From assembly GCA_036505615.1 (NCBI GenBank), contig DASXTB010000436.1, positions 1 to 15,198 of the forward strand: a stretch of DNA of 15,198 bases, read 5' to 3'. The DNA is from DASXTB01 sp036505615. GTDB taxonomy: Bacteria > Acidobacteriota > UBA6911 > JACQSX01. The first letter of the stretch is position 1, and each line of letters opens with the position of its first letter. Made by a program: the position numbers and the translations under genes. The notes beneath the pieces were generated by a model that saw only the letters and a list, made by a program, of their open reading frames with translations, was not told where the DNA came from and did no database searches. Shown in pieces: positions 14,759-15,198 of this stretch.

Positions 14759-15198
14759 ATGGTACTTCTGCTATCCCTTTTGCTCGCGCTCATTCCCTTG
14801 CTCGGTGTTGTGTGGATTGTCATTTATGGTTCTCCATTGACCGTGGATGGATTGTTTACGTCATTAATCCTGCTGGCAATGTCAGGAATCCTCGGAATGA
14901 ATGTGATGCTGGAAGTTCGCAAGCGGCGTGGAACTTCCGCGAAAGGTAAGTCTGCCTCGACTACGCGGACCACCCGCGACGATTTTGTCCAGAGCGGAAG
15001 GGTGGAAAGTGTTCAGTTCTTCGAATCCAACGTGGGGGAACCGAACAAGTCTGTGGTCATGCTATCGAATGGCGTCAAATCGTCCAACATGCTGATTCTT
15101 GAAGGGGACATGCGGAACGCGTTGCCCGTCGGTCAGAAAGTGGAAGTCACTTTTCGCAAGCACAGCGGACACAACGTCCTGCTGAACGTCAATTATTC
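14759..15198 (+). CDS. Two-span membrane protein, C-terminus cut by window edge
   Basis: The frame opens at ATG 14759 and stays open for 146 residues to the right edge. Two hydrophobic segments lie near residues 2-23 (LLLSLLLALIPLLGVVWIVI) and 30-51 (DGLFTSLILLAMSGILGMNV). They are followed by a basic RKRRG and a Lys/Ser/Thr-rich linker. A soluble region (about 75-146) has alternating hydrophobic residues suggesting a beta-rich fold (GRVESVQFFES, KVEVTFRKHSG, NVLLNVNY). With the basic segment after TM2, that domain is predicted to be cytoplasmic. The ribosome site is weak (GAG nine bases away). No family is recognised. Confidence 0.65.
   Translation, partial: MVLLLSLLLALIPLLGVVWIVIYGSPLTVDGLFTSLILLAMSGILGMNVMLEVRKRRGTSAKGKSASTTRTTRDDFVQSGRVESVQFFESNVGEPNKSVVMLSNGVKSSNMLILEGDMRNALPVGQKVEVTFRKHSGHNVLLNVNY

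Overview
The window looks like chromosomal DNA from a soil-type Acidobacteriota (Terriglobia / Koribacter-like). This is inferred from the protein styles I recognise: a LuxR-type HTH, a tandem PilZ protein beginning MGQRREPRKE, single-span zinc-ribbon proteins, and an OEP-adaptor-RND efflux operon with moderately GC-rich coding. No rRNA, tRNA, CRISPR array, transposase or phage gene was seen.

Left part (1-3368): the C-terminal HTH of a LuxR/NarL-type regulator runs off the left edge on the + strand and ends at a strong bidirectional terminator. Two minus-strand genes follow. One encodes a zinc ribbon, one membrane span and Sel1-like repeats. The other encodes GAF, zinc ribbon, one membrane span and a C-terminal Cys-Pro...Gly-Lys-Thr...Cys motif. 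The two share a zinc-ribbon-then-single-span architecture and may be a sensory pair. A 343-bp gap without a credible gene separates them from the efflux locus.

Centre (3369-12018): a six-gene minus-strand locus. In transcription order it is a PepSY-domain secreted protein, an OmpR-type response regulator and a sensor histidine kinase, followed by a TolC/OEP outer-membrane factor, a lipoprotein periplasmic adaptor and an HAE-type RND permease. This makes a complete envelope-spanning pump with its own two-component control. A near-identical 14-bp element (minus strand TTAATGTTCGTaCC) lies upstream of both the PepSY-RR-HK genes and the TolC-MFP-RND genes, and is the best candidate operator of this regulator.

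Right part (12019-15198): a small LuxR-type HTH gene that is cut off just before its recognition helix and runs into hairpin-rich non-coding DNA resembling intergenic dyad repeats. Next come a stand-alone CheY-like receiver (+), a tandem PilZ c-di-GMP-binding protein (-), an unrecognised protein with a CxxC/HxxxH pattern (+), and a two-span membrane protein cut by the right edge (+).

The best-supported unit is the efflux locus. The most unusual observations are the shared box in front of its two halves, the zinc-ribbon pair, and the broken LuxR gene fused to hairpin-rich DNA.
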